Positions 55,531 through 62,871 of a stretch of 64,000 nucleotides of DNA are shown here, in pieces (the stretch's first letter is position 1; every line of letters begins with the position of its first letter). The DNA lies in NCBI GenBank assembly GCA_037482015.1, contig JBBFKT010000005.1, positions 1-64,000 of the forward strand. The letters run 5' to 3'. This DNA is from Thermodesulforhabdaceae bacterium (GTDB lineage Bacteria > Desulfobacterota > Syntrophobacteria > Syntrophobacterales > Thermodesulforhabdaceae). The translations under genes were made by a program, and so were the position numbers. The notes beneath the pieces were generated by a model that did not search any database, was not told the origin of the DNA, and was given only the letters and a program-made list of their open reading frames with translations.

Positions 55531-57165
55531 ATGGATCTTGAAGGTTTTTTTGACCAGGTTTGTTCGACTCCACAGCACAAATGGTGGATTCCGGTGCCTC
55601 GATCGATTCAAGAGATTCTAATCGCGCTTTCTTTATCCGTGCCTTCATCCCGTGCTGTTCCTAAACCTTCTGCGCCTTATATCCAGCGGTTGGGACGAAG
55701 GCTAATGTTATGTGAAGATAACGATTCCTGCATTTTCGAACTTCCAAAAAGAAGTTTAGATGAACTCCAAAATAGCGCCCTGAGACTAATAAGTCTTGGT
55801 TTAGAAGTAATCTATTTGGAGCAAGCGAAATGTCCTTTGGCTGCCGACCCCCCTTCCGGATTTGATGGCATCTTTCTTTTTACAAAAAATGCAAAACTTC
55901 TACCTTCTTTACCTGCACCTAGAGTAGCTTTTTTTCAGTCTCGGACACCTCGCCGAATAAGACCTTATTGTGACTGGCTTCAAGCTTTCATTTATGCCCT
56001 GAATGTTTCTCTTAAAGTTAGCCCAACTTACGTTTCAAGTAGCGGGACTTTGGGGTATGATATTATTACAACATGGTTTATGGATTATCTCAGAAAAAAT
56101 CCAAAATCTGGATCGATCCCACCGTTTATCATGGTTCACTCTAAACCTTTGCCTTTGAATTTCGATAAGCCAGACGGCGAGGTCCCTCCTTTTGTTGAAG
56201 TATCCTGTTCTTTAGGTCCTGCTTCCTGCCACAGGTGGCAGTTCCCAGCTTGTCGAGATTTTATAGTTGCTGCTATTAGTTCCCATATTGTAGCGATAAA
56301 GCTAAGATCTGGGGGTATTCTTTCACGCCTTTTGACTTTTCAACCAGAGATTGCTTCAAAACCTAAAGCCTTCTGGATCGGTTCGATAAAATCTGTTGTA
56401 AACTCGATACGTAAAGATATGGTGCATCAAGTTTCTACGCCAGAAAGTTCCAATGTTTTCTGGGATGTGCCTTCTGATTGGAAGTCACGAACTACCTTTG
56501 AGGCAAATCGTCCAGTTGTTCCCCCTAAGCAAGTGAAATTGGTAGAACGTCAGGTTGATTGGTTCAGGTATTTGTATCATTACACAAGGGGATCTATGGG
56601 ACCCATGAATGGGCAAACCAGTATTGAATACGTGAAAAAGCTTATTTCCATGGATCCTCTTGCAGGCAACGAAGCCATTGATGTTTTGATAAACATCGCA
56701 AGGGAAGGGAGATTGAGAGCCTCTCAAGGCATGCAGGAAAAGCCTATTGTTAGGGGCGGGATTCAAGTAGTGTGCTGGACATCCGTTCCGCCTGTTAACA
56801 TCCACCTGTTAAAACGCTGGAACAAGGCTCTAATTAGATGGACTGTTGAACCGTACGGGATAGCTGTTTTGAAAACTGTTTTGAAGAAGCTTGGAACCAA
56901 ACCAGTTTGCTATCTTCCTCCTGAAGCTTTCAACCGTTTGTCAGAGTTCGATAAGTATCGTTTCCAGAAGCATAAACATCCAGGGTCAACCTGGAAACAT
57001 GAGCGTGAATGGCGTATTCCTTCTGACGTTCAAATTTCTAGCTTAAAACAAGACGAGGCTTTTTGGTTTGTGGATAAGTTAGATGATGCGCTTAAGTTTA
57101 CCACTTTTGTTTCAACTCGCTTCCCAATCTATGTGCTGGAGCACAATAAATTTCTATTTGTTTAA
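55531..57165 (+). CDS. Unrecognised 544-residue protein
   Basis: I do not recognise the family. The protein appears soluble (no signal peptide or membrane helix). The first two thirds contain no familiar motif. The C-terminal third, about residues 340-510, starts VDWFRYLYHYTRGSMGPMNG, has VVCWTSVPPVN, then VEPYGIAVLKTVLKKLGTKP and closes with STWKHEREWRIPSDV. The order H-Y-T ... Y-G-I-A ... W-x-x-E-R-E-W-R resembles DUF2971/AbiGi-type domains, which occur in phage-defence settings, but this is only a pattern resemblance. It is 24 bp downstream of the Omp85 gene and probably cotranscribed. Confidence 0.75.
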   Translation: MDLEGFFDQVCSTPQHKWWIPVPRSIQEILIALSLSVPSSRAVPKPSAPYIQRLGRRLMLCEDNDSCIFELPKRSLDELQNSALRLISLGLEVIYLEQAKCPLAADPPSGFDGIFLFTKNAKLLPSLPAPRVAFFQSRTPRRIRPYCDWLQAFIYALNVSLKVSPTYVSSSGTLGYDIITTWFMDYLRKNPKSGSIPPFIMVHSKPLPLNFDKPDGEVPPFVEVSCSLGPASCHRWQFPACRDFIVAAISSHIVAIKLRSGGILSRLLTFQPEIASKPKAFWIGSIKSVVNSIRKDMVHQVSTPESSNVFWDVPSDWKSRTTFEANRPVVPPKQVKLVERQVDWFRYLYHYTRGSMGPMNGQTSIEYVKKLISMDPLAGNEAIDVLINIAREGRLRASQGMQEKPIVRGGIQVVCWTSVPPVNIHLLKRWNKALIRWTVEPYGIAVLKTVLKKLGTKPVCYLPPEAFNRLSEFDKYRFQKHKHPGSTWKHEREWRIPSDVQISSLKQDEAFWFVDKLDDALKFTTFVSTRFPIYVLEHNKFLFV

Positions 57166-57172
57166 GCAAGGA

Positions 57173-57186
57173 CGCACAAAAGTGCG
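57173..57186. other. Small hairpin between convergent genes
   Basis: CGCAC-AAAA-GTGCG, followed by CCCCTA, lies between the 544-residue gene and cheW, which converge. It may be a weak bidirectional terminator, or part of a GTAGGGGCG-type palindrome, since the minus strand reads TAGGGGCGCAC. Confidence 0.4.
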
Positions 57187-57210
57187 CCCCTATAAAGCTA
57201 TGGAAGCATG

Positions 57211-57729
57211 CTAAAAAGATTTTTCCAGAGACTCCAGTTCTTCCTGGGTGAGAACTTGGTCAATATCAAGTAAGATTTTTACCGAATTGTCTGTTTTTGC
57301 CATGCCCAGTATGTAGTTTGTGTCTAGCGATGTGCCAAAGGATGGGGTCGCTTCAATATCTTCTTCTTTAATTTGAGAAACTTCCGAGACCGCATCGACC
57401 ACAATGCCTATCGATATGGGTTCATTGGCTACTTTGACTTCCACCACAATGATACAGGTTCGCTCAGTGTATGGAACTTCTGGCATTCGGAATCTTAGCC
57501 TCAGATCAATTACCGGAATGACTTTGCCTCTAAGGTTAATAACGCCTTTGATGTATTCGGGGGTTTGAGGGATAGGGGTGATTGGCATCATGCCGATAAT
57601 TTCTTTAACTTTGAGAATTTCGATACCATATTCTTCTTCACCAAGCCGGAAGGTTAAGTATTTTCCCGGCTTAGCTCTTTTTGCTGTTGCTTCTGTTCTT
57701 TCAAGCGCCTGAGCTGCCGATGAGACCAT
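57211..57729 (-). CDS. cheW: Chemotaxis coupling protein CheW
   Basis: CheW links chemoreceptors to the CheA kinase. The 172-residue protein has YLTFRLGEEEYGIEILKVKE, IIGMMPITPIPQTPEYIKGV, INLRGKVIPVIDLRLRFRMP and GIVVDAVSEVSQIKEEDIEA, all diagnostic. An N-terminal extension of about 25 residues (Ala/Arg-rich) precedes the domain. No receptor or cheA gene is nearby; it stands alone. Confidence 0.95.
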   Translation of the reverse strand: MVSSAAQALERTEATAKRAKPGKYLTFRLGEEEYGIEILKVKEIIGMMPITPIPQTPEYIKGVINLRGKVIPVIDLRLRFRMPEVPYTERTCIIVVEVKVANEPISIGIVVDAVSEVSQIKEEDIEATPSFGTSLDTNYILGMAKTDNSVKILLDIDQVLTQEELESLEKSF

Positions 57730-58050
57730 AACTAGACCTCCTTTTAATTTTTACTGTCACCCCTGAACTAGCATTCGAGGAATCTCTCACGTATGAGAAA
57801 CCAATATAGCCAGAGATTCCTCGAAGATTTTATTTTCCAGGATGACAGCCTCACCTAAGGCTAAGGATACTATTTTGCCAAGTGATGCATGCCATCCTGA
57901 AGACTTACAAATGGTTTGTTTTCAAAATACGAAAAACGAACTTTGCAGGTCAAGAAGTTGTTTATTGTTACTAGATTTTTTTCTTGTTATGCCGAATTTA
58001 GAAAGTGTAGCCTATAAAAGACCGGTTAGTCATTTGAGGAGGGGAATGTA
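57730..58050. other. Intergenic region with a 95-bp palindromic element
   Basis: Between divergent cheW and panE. The left part carries the palindromic element at 57754-57848; the remainder is AT-rich and holds the panE leader. No small gene is convincing. Confidence 0.5.
57754..57848. repeat. 95-bp palindromic (MITE-like) element
   Basis: Outer arms CTGTCACCCCTGAA (57754-57767) and TTCCAGGATGACAG (57835-57848) match at 11 of 14 bases. Inner arms TTCGAGGAATCTCT (57774-57787) and AGAGATTCCTCGAA (57812-57825) match perfectly over 14 bp. A small hairpin, TCTCA-CGTA-TGAGA, lies in the central loop and would compete with the inner arm. Confidence 0.65.
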
Positions 58051-58989
58051 ATGAAAATTTTTATTATAGGCACTGGTGCTATAGGTGGTCTTTTGGGCGC
58101 CAGGTTTATAGAAGCAGGTGAAGAAGTCTATTTCTGCGACATAAAACCTAGTCTTGTAGAACAGCTTCTTTCGCAAGGAATTGTGGTGCGAGAAATTAAC
58201 GGGCAAGAAAGGACTTTTTTTCCTAAAGGTGCATACGTTGATCCGGTATATTTGAAAGATCCCTGCGATATTTTCATATTCACGGTTAAGAGCTATGCTA
58301 CCCGGGTTGCCGCTGAACGTGCCGTTTTGAGTCCTGCTCTGAGTCATGAAACTCTTATTCTTACGCTCCAGAATGGTCTTGGCAATCCCGAAATCTTAGA
58401 GAACATATTTGGCTCAGAACGGCTCATCGTAGGAACCACAGCCCAGGGGGCTACCTTACTTGAACCAGGTGTGATTCGCCATGGAGGAACAGGCCCCACT
58501 TTTATTGGTCCCTGGAAACAGGAAAATACAGCCATTGTCGAACCGGTTGTTGATATGTTTAATAAAGCCGGTCTGGAAGCTTACGTAAGAAACGATGTAA
58601 AAACTCTCATCTGGGAAAAGCTTCTTGTTAACGTAGGTATTAACGCTATCACCGCTCTTACGGGTATTTTGAATGAAGGAGTGTATCGTTTCAAACCCGC
58701 TAGCGAACTCTCAAGACAAGCTGTTAGAGAAGCAGTTGGTGTGGCTAAAAAGCTTGGGATTCCAGTGCGAGATGATATTGAAGATCATGTGCTCAAAGTT
58801 GCTCAATCTACGGGACGGAATCGATCTTCCATGGGGCAAGATGTAGATCGTAAGCATCGCACAGAAATTGACGCCATAAATGGAGCTATAGTTAACTTGG
58901 GGCAGGAGTATGGCATTTCTACCCCAGTTAACTGGACACTTGTGCAGCTTGTTAAAACCCTTGAGCTTGGATATGGTGCTGGCGAGTAA
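58051..58989 (+). CDS. panE: 2-dehydropantoate 2-reductase (ketopantoate reductase)
   Basis: PanE reduces ketopantoate to pantoate with NADPH, the second step to vitamin B5. The N-terminal Rossmann motif is IFIIGTGAIGGLLGARFIEA; further hallmarks are TVKSYATRVAAERA, LTLQNGLGNPEILENIFGSE, IWEKLLVNVGINAITALTGI (catalytic Lys region) and STGRNRSSMGQDVDRKHRTE. Length is typical at 312 residues. panB follows by 19 bp. Confidence 0.93.
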   Translation: MKIFIIGTGAIGGLLGARFIEAGEEVYFCDIKPSLVEQLLSQGIVVREINGQERTFFPKGAYVDPVYLKDPCDIFIFTVKSYATRVAAERAVLSPALSHETLILTLQNGLGNPEILENIFGSERLIVGTTAQGATLLEPGVIRHGGTGPTFIGPWKQENTAIVEPVVDMFNKAGLEAYVRNDVKTLIWEKLLVNVGINAITALTGILNEGVYRFKPASELSRQAVREAVGVAKKLGIPVRDDIEDHVLKVAQSTGRNRSSMGQDVDRKHRTEIDAINGAIVNLGQEYGISTPVNWTLVQLVKTLELGYGAGE

Positions 58990-59008
58990 ACACAAACCTT
59001 AGGGGAGC

Positions 59009-59842
59009 ATGTCGATGAAGAAAGTTACGGTTCCCGACGTTATGGCCGCCAAAGGCCAAAGAAAACTAACTATGGTAACCGCTTACGATTATGCCACCGC
59101 CGTGTGGATAGATCGGAGTGGTATTGACATGATTCTGGTGGGAGACTCTCTGGCAATGGTCATGCTAGGTCATGAAGATACGCTATCGGTGGGAATGGAT
59201 GAGATGATACATCATACTCGGGCTGTGACTCGTGCAGTTAAACGAGCTCTCGTAATAGGTGATATGCCTTTTATGTCCTATCAGGCTAGCGTTGAACAGG
59301 CGGTTATCAATGCGGGAAGATTTTTGAAAGAGGGACGAGCTCAAGCGGTGAAGCTTGAGGGAGGAGCATCAGTAATCGAGCAGGTTAGGGCTATTGTTAA
59401 AGCAGGTATACCCGTTCAGGGGCATCTGGGGCTTACTCCCCAGAGTATTGCTCAACTCGGGGGATTCAAAGTTCAAGGTAAAAATGCAGAAACAGCAAAG
59501 CGGCTTATAGATGACGCTCTTGCTCTTGCCGATGCGGGCTGTTTTAGCATTGTTCTGGAACTTATACCAGCACCAATTGCTGAACGCATAACCGAAGCTG
59601 TTCCTGTTCCTACCATTGGAATTGGAGCTGGTTCTAAGTGTGATGGGCAGGTTCTTGTGTTTCACGACATGGTGGGACTTTTCGATCGTTTCGTTCCTCG
59701 CTTCGTTAAGCAGTATGTTCATCTGGGACAAAAAATCGTTGAAGTTCTGGAACAATACAGACGTGAAATTGAAGAAGGTATTTTCCCGGGCCCGGAACAT
59801 AGCTTTAGCATGCCTGAAGACGAACTGAAAAAATTGGAGTAA
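59009..59842 (+). CDS. panB: 3-methyl-2-oxobutanoate hydroxymethyltransferase
   Basis: PanB makes ketopantoate from 2-oxoisovalerate and methylenetetrahydrofolate, the step just before PanE. It has MVTAYDYATAVWIDRSGIDM, LVGDSLAMVMLGHEDTLSVG, VKLEGGASVIEQV, GIPVQGHLGLTPQSI (catalytic region) and IGIGAGSKCDGQVLVFHDM. Length (277) is typical. Two closely spaced ATGs (59009 and 59015) share one AGGGGAG site; the second has the better spacing. Confidence 0.96.
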   Translation: MSMKKVTVPDVMAAKGQRKLTMVTAYDYATAVWIDRSGIDMILVGDSLAMVMLGHEDTLSVGMDEMIHHTRAVTRAVKRALVIGDMPFMSYQASVEQAVINAGRFLKEGRAQAVKLEGGASVIEQVRAIVKAGIPVQGHLGLTPQSIAQLGGFKVQGKNAETAKRLIDDALALADAGCFSIVLELIPAPIAERITEAVPVPTIGIGAGSKCDGQVLVFHDMVGLFDRFVPRFVKQYVHLGQKIVEVLEQYRREIEEGIFPGPEHSFSMPEDELKKLE

Positions 59843-59857
59843 AGGGAATTGACCTCG

Positions 59858-60355
59858 ATGAAGACTCAAACCCGTAAAAACCTGGAAGTTGCTTTTGTTG
59901 GGGAAAGCAAAGCCTACTTTAGATTGCTTAGCTTTGCGAAAAAGGCTGAAGAAGAAGGCTATCCCCAAATAGCTCTGCTCTTTCGAGCTGTGGCAGAGGC
60001 GGAAGCTGTGCATGCAAGAAACTATTTTTCTCTTTTGGAAGATGTAGGATCAACTGAAGAAAATCTCAAAAGATCATTTGAGAATGAGACTTTTGCAAGC
60101 GAACTTGCCTATCCCGACATGATAAAACAGGCGTGGCAGGATGAAGATAAAGCGGCTATATGGTGGTTTACTGCGGCAAGGAATGCTGATGAACGGCATG
60201 CCAAGCTTTACAAATACGCTCTCGATCATGTGATCTCGGAGAGAATGACGGTTTACCATGTATGCACCCACTGCGGCTGGATAGAGGACGGGTTTTTACC
60301 GGAAACGTGTCCAAACTGCGGAAAGAGCAGAGAATGGTTTAAGAAGATCGAATAG
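59858..60355 (+). CDS. rbr: Rubrerythrin
   Basis: Rubrerythrin reduces hydrogen peroxide in anaerobes. The N-terminal four-helix domain contains the di-iron glutamates (LEVAFVGESKAYFRLLSFAK, AVAEAEAVHARNYFSLLEDV, ARNADERHAKLYKYALDHVI), and the C-terminal rubredoxin domain has HVCTHCGWIEDG and PETCPNCGKSREWFKKIE. A TTG at 59849 is possible, but the ATG at 59858, about 10 bp after AAGGGA, is preferred (165 residues). A degraded copy of its 3' end lies at about 61301-61460. Confidence 0.95.
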   Translation: MKTQTRKNLEVAFVGESKAYFRLLSFAKKAEEEGYPQIALLFRAVAEAEAVHARNYFSLLEDVGSTEENLKRSFENETFASELAYPDMIKQAWQDEDKAAIWWFTAARNADERHAKLYKYALDHVISERMTVYHVCTHCGWIEDGFLPETCPNCGKSREWFKKIE

Positions 60356-60465
60356 TAGTAGTTATTGAATAGTGGCTAAACTTTTGGCCATTAGCAATAT
60401 GGCAGTTGGGCTTCCATTCGCTCCCAAGGGGTAAGAAGAGGCTTTCCTCCTGGCGAGTAAGGGTA

Positions 60466-60564
60466 TTATGGAGAGGGGACTGTGGGGGGATTGTCCATCA
60501 GTTCCTTAAACCAATTTATAGCTGCCTGTTCGACCATGTAGTCTTCGGTAAGTTGTGCGTTCAT
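60466..60564 (-). pseudogene. 5' fragment of a type I restriction endonuclease (hsdR)
   Basis: A 32-codon frame begins MNAQLTEDYMVEQAAINWFK and EL, the N-terminal signature of HsdR subunits (T-E-D-x-x-V-E-Q-x-A-I ... F-x-E-L). It then runs into unrelated sequence and stops. HsdR proteins are about 1000 residues, so only the first about 22 codons remain. It lies 16 bp downstream of the DUF2283 gene on the same strand. Confidence 0.6.
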
Positions 60565-60579
60565 ATCTTTTCACTATTA

Positions 60580-60801
60580 TCATACTTCTTTTATCGCTTC
60601 TTTTAGTTGAGAAGCCAAAGACTTTGCAACCATTTTTGTGATGTTATGAATTTCCACTCCTAAAATTTCCCTTTCTTTTCCATACTCAACACGCAGGTCT
60701 TCCGCTATTTCCTCTGAATCAAGCGCAGGTCCTTCTTTCAAGGAAACATAAAGTATATCCATCTCATCATCGTACCAGACTTTTATTTTATTCTTATCCA
60801 T
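60580..60801 (-). CDS. DUF2283 protein, putative antitoxin
   Basis: The 73-residue product has the DUF2283 pattern: VWYDDEMDILYVSLKEGPAL, EEIAEDLRVEYGKEREILGV and EIHNITKMV. DUF2283 proteins are often encoded beside DUF4258 proteins and are treated as antitoxin-like partners. The ATG follows AAGGAG inside the upstream gene, which it overlaps by 19 bp, so the two are translated together. Confidence 0.8.
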   Translation of the reverse strand: MDKNKIKVWYDDEMDILYVSLKEGPALDSEEIAEDLRVEYGKEREILGVEIHNITKMVAKSLASQLKEAIKEV

Positions 60802-61064
60802 TTCAATCTCTCCTTCCTTTTAATTTCTTTATCTATATTTTTACATGGATAAGCAGTTATTATTTTTATTTCATCATCTTCTTTTTTGTGCACCACAATT
60901 AAATTTGTTTCCATTTCTCCAATTTTAATTTTTCCAATTGAAACAAAGCTTTTTGAGATGATGTCATAAAATATGAGTTCAGCATTTTTAAGTACTTTCT
61001 CTATATTCTCCAAATCAATTCTTCTTTCTTCAATTTTTAATTTCGCGTGTTTTGAAAGTTTCAA
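60783..61064 (-). CDS. DUF4258 protein, putative RelE/BrnT-like toxin
   Basis: The 93-residue basic protein starts LSKHAKLKIEERRIDLENIE, has a central KSFVSIGKIKIGEMETNLIV strand pair and ends with DDEIKIITAYPC, the DUF4258 pattern related to RelE/BrnT-like toxins. It starts at TTG, with GGTGGAG upstream, and that TTG overlaps the stop codon of the hsdS remnant (TTGA). Toxic activity is inferred from family context only. Confidence 0.75.
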   Translation of the reverse strand: MKLSKHAKLKIEERRIDLENIEKVLKNAELIFYDIISKSFVSIGKIKIGEMETNLIVVHKKEDDEIKIITAYPCKNIDKEIKRKERLKWIRIK

Positions 61065-61174
61065 TTTCGTATCTCCACCACCCTTAACTTATCAAAAACA
61101 AGTTTTGGAAGCAAAGCATCGCGTAATTTTTGCATAAGCATAATCTGTTGAGGATGATTTTTTGAAATAACAGC
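61061..61174 (-). pseudogene. 3' fragment of a type I restriction specificity subunit (hsdS)
   Basis: A 37-codon frame without its own start reads SKNHPQQIMLMQKLRDALLP then KLVFDKLRVVEIRN and stop. The L-x-x-L-R-D-x-L-L-P-K-L ending is characteristic of the C-terminal coiled coil of HsdS proteins. An in-frame stop precedes it at 61175, so the rest of hsdS is missing. Its stop overlaps the start of the DUF4258 gene. Confidence 0.6.
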
Positions 61175-61300
61175 TCAACGAGGGAGTAGAAGCAATGTAG
61201 GATGGGGAAGAGGGAGCAGAAATTTTTTTAAAACTTTATCTGTATTTGACATACTTCACTTTATCAAAAAATCCTACCGAAGTGGAGTTTTCGCCACAGG

Positions 61301-61460
61301 CTTTGCAAATACGCCCTCGATCACGTGATCTCCGAAAGAATGACGATTTACTATGTATGAAGCCACTGCGTCTGAATGTCTGAATAGAGGACGCGGAGAT
61401 TTACCGGAAACGTGTCCAAACTGCGGAAAGAACAGAGAATGGTTTAAGAAGATCGCGTAA
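61301..61460 (+). pseudogene. Degraded duplicate of the rubrerythrin 3' end
   Basis: The segment aligns with the end of the rubrerythrin gene (about 60206-60355). The last about 55 bp, from TTACCGGAAACGTGTCC on, differ at a single base up to the final codon, while the middle has a stop codon and small indels. It includes the rubredoxin-domain codons (PETCPNCGK region). Its end overlaps the last codons and stop of the opposite-strand M20 peptidase. Confidence 0.85.
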
Positions 61461-62823
61461 TAGCCAGCTCTTCAAGAAAGATAGCCGCCGCTCTTGTGCC
61501 GTTTCTGAAGTTTTCTACAGCAAAGTGTTCATTAGGGCCATGAGGACCATCGTCAGGATTGCCCCATCCAAGTAAAAGTATTGAGTTTATACCGAGAAGT
61601 TCTTTGAACGTAGAAACCACGGGTATTGATCCTCCTTCGCGAATGAACACGGGCTCCCGACCAAATCCTTTTTGAAGAGCCCTTTTGGCTGCATCAACCT
61701 CGGGTAGGTCTCTCGGGACTATTACTGGATCTGTACCGTGGAGGGATTTTACAGAGACTTTCACTCCTGATGGCGCTTTTTTTACGAGAAAATCGGTAAC
61801 AAGAGAGTCTATTCGCTTTGAGGACTGATTAGGCACAAGCCTCATGCTTAACTTTGCTCCCGCTCTGGATGGAATAACCGTTTTCGCTCCTTCTCCCTGA
61901 TATCCACCCCATATGCCGTTTATATCAAGAGTGGGGCGAGCGGCTTTACGTTCCAGGGCAGAATAGCCTTCTTCGCCAAAAAGTTCATCCACCCCAAGGT
62001 ATGACTTGAGTTCGTCTTCATTTATGGCAAGTCTAGCCATTTCTTCACGTTCCCAGGGTTCTAGGGGCAACACGTCATCATAAAACCCTGGTATGGTTAT
62101 GCGTCCTTTATCGTCTTTAAGTTGAGCTAGGAGTTGAACCAGAGTGTTTATCGGGTTTCTAACGATTCCACCGTAGCTTCCCGAATGGAGGTCAATCCGT
62201 GGTCCTACTACTTCGACTTCCAGGTAAGAAAGACCCCTGAGCCCGTAGGTTATAGCTGGAATGTCGTGGGAGTACTTTGACCCATCAGATATAGCTATAG
62301 TATCTGCAGAAAGAAGTTCTTTATGTTCCAGAATAAAACCGTGAAGGTTGGGACTTCCTATTTCTTCCTCACCTTCTATGAGGATTTTTACATTAATAGG
62401 GATGTTACCTGTTACTTCTTTTACTGTCTCCAGAGCCTTAATCCAGGTAAATAACTGTCCCTTATCGTCCGTTGCTCCTCGAGCGTAGATTAAACCGTTA
62501 CGGATTGATGGTTCAAATGGTGGGGTTTCCCACTCCTCCAGTGGATCCTCAGGTTGGACATCATAATGTCCGTAGATCATAAGAGTCGGACGGTCAGAAT
62601 ATTGGCACAGCGAAGCAAAAAGGATGGGATGCCCCTTAGTTTGATAAATGTTGGTTTTCATACCCAGAGAGTCAAGCTTATTTTTTAGCCATTGAGCGGC
62701 GTTAAGAATATCGGCTCGGTGTTCAGATTTAGCACTTATGCTGGGAATTCTAAGGAATTCGCAAAGTTCTCCTATGAATTTATCAAGGTTTAAATCGATC
62801 GCTTTCAAAATTTTATCTTCCAT
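61444..62823 (-). CDS. M20-family dipeptidase/metallopeptidase
   Basis: A cytoplasmic zinc exopeptidase of the ArgE/DapE/carnosinase group. It has MIYGHYDVQPEDPLEEWETP (metal His and Asp), YARGATDDKGQLFTWIKALE (bridging Asp), ILIEGEEEIGSPNLHGF (catalytic and metal Glu), SDGSKYSHDIPAITYGLRGL and a dimerisation domain beginning VVGPRIDLHSGSYGG. The final His is in DDGPHGPNEHFAVENF. At 459 residues it fits the PepV-like/cysteinylglycine dipeptidase group. Its last six codons lie inside the duplicated rubrerythrin fragment, so the C-terminus may have been altered. Confidence 0.93.
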   Translation of the reverse strand: MEDKILKAIDLNLDKFIGELCEFLRIPSISAKSEHRADILNAAQWLKNKLDSLGMKTNIYQTKGHPILFASLCQYSDRPTLMIYGHYDVQPEDPLEEWETPPFEPSIRNGLIYARGATDDKGQLFTWIKALETVKEVTGNIPINVKILIEGEEEIGSPNLHGFILEHKELLSADTIAISDGSKYSHDIPAITYGLRGLSYLEVEVVGPRIDLHSGSYGGIVRNPINTLVQLLAQLKDDKGRITIPGFYDDVLPLEPWEREEMARLAINEDELKSYLGVDELFGEEGYSALERKAARPTLDINGIWGGYQGEGAKTVIPSRAGAKLSMRLVPNQSSKRIDSLVTDFLVKKAPSGVKVSVKSLHGTDPVIVPRDLPEVDAAKRALQKGFGREPVFIREGGSIPVVSTFKELLGINSILLLGWGNPDDGPHGPNEHFAVENFRNGTRAAAIFLEELAITRSS

Positions 62824-62871
62824 GATTGCTCCTTCGTTCGTAAAGTTCCTGCTTGCATGTGCTTTGTCTGA

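Noticed and set aside
60406-60606. 66-residue plus-strand frame
   Set aside because: Antisense to the hsdR fragment and lacking a ribosome-binding site; no family features.
61175-61252. 25-codon minus-strand frame starting MSNTDKVLKKF just before the hsdS fragment
   Set aside because: Might be the start of a lost hsdM or similar, but too short and without recognisable motif to call.
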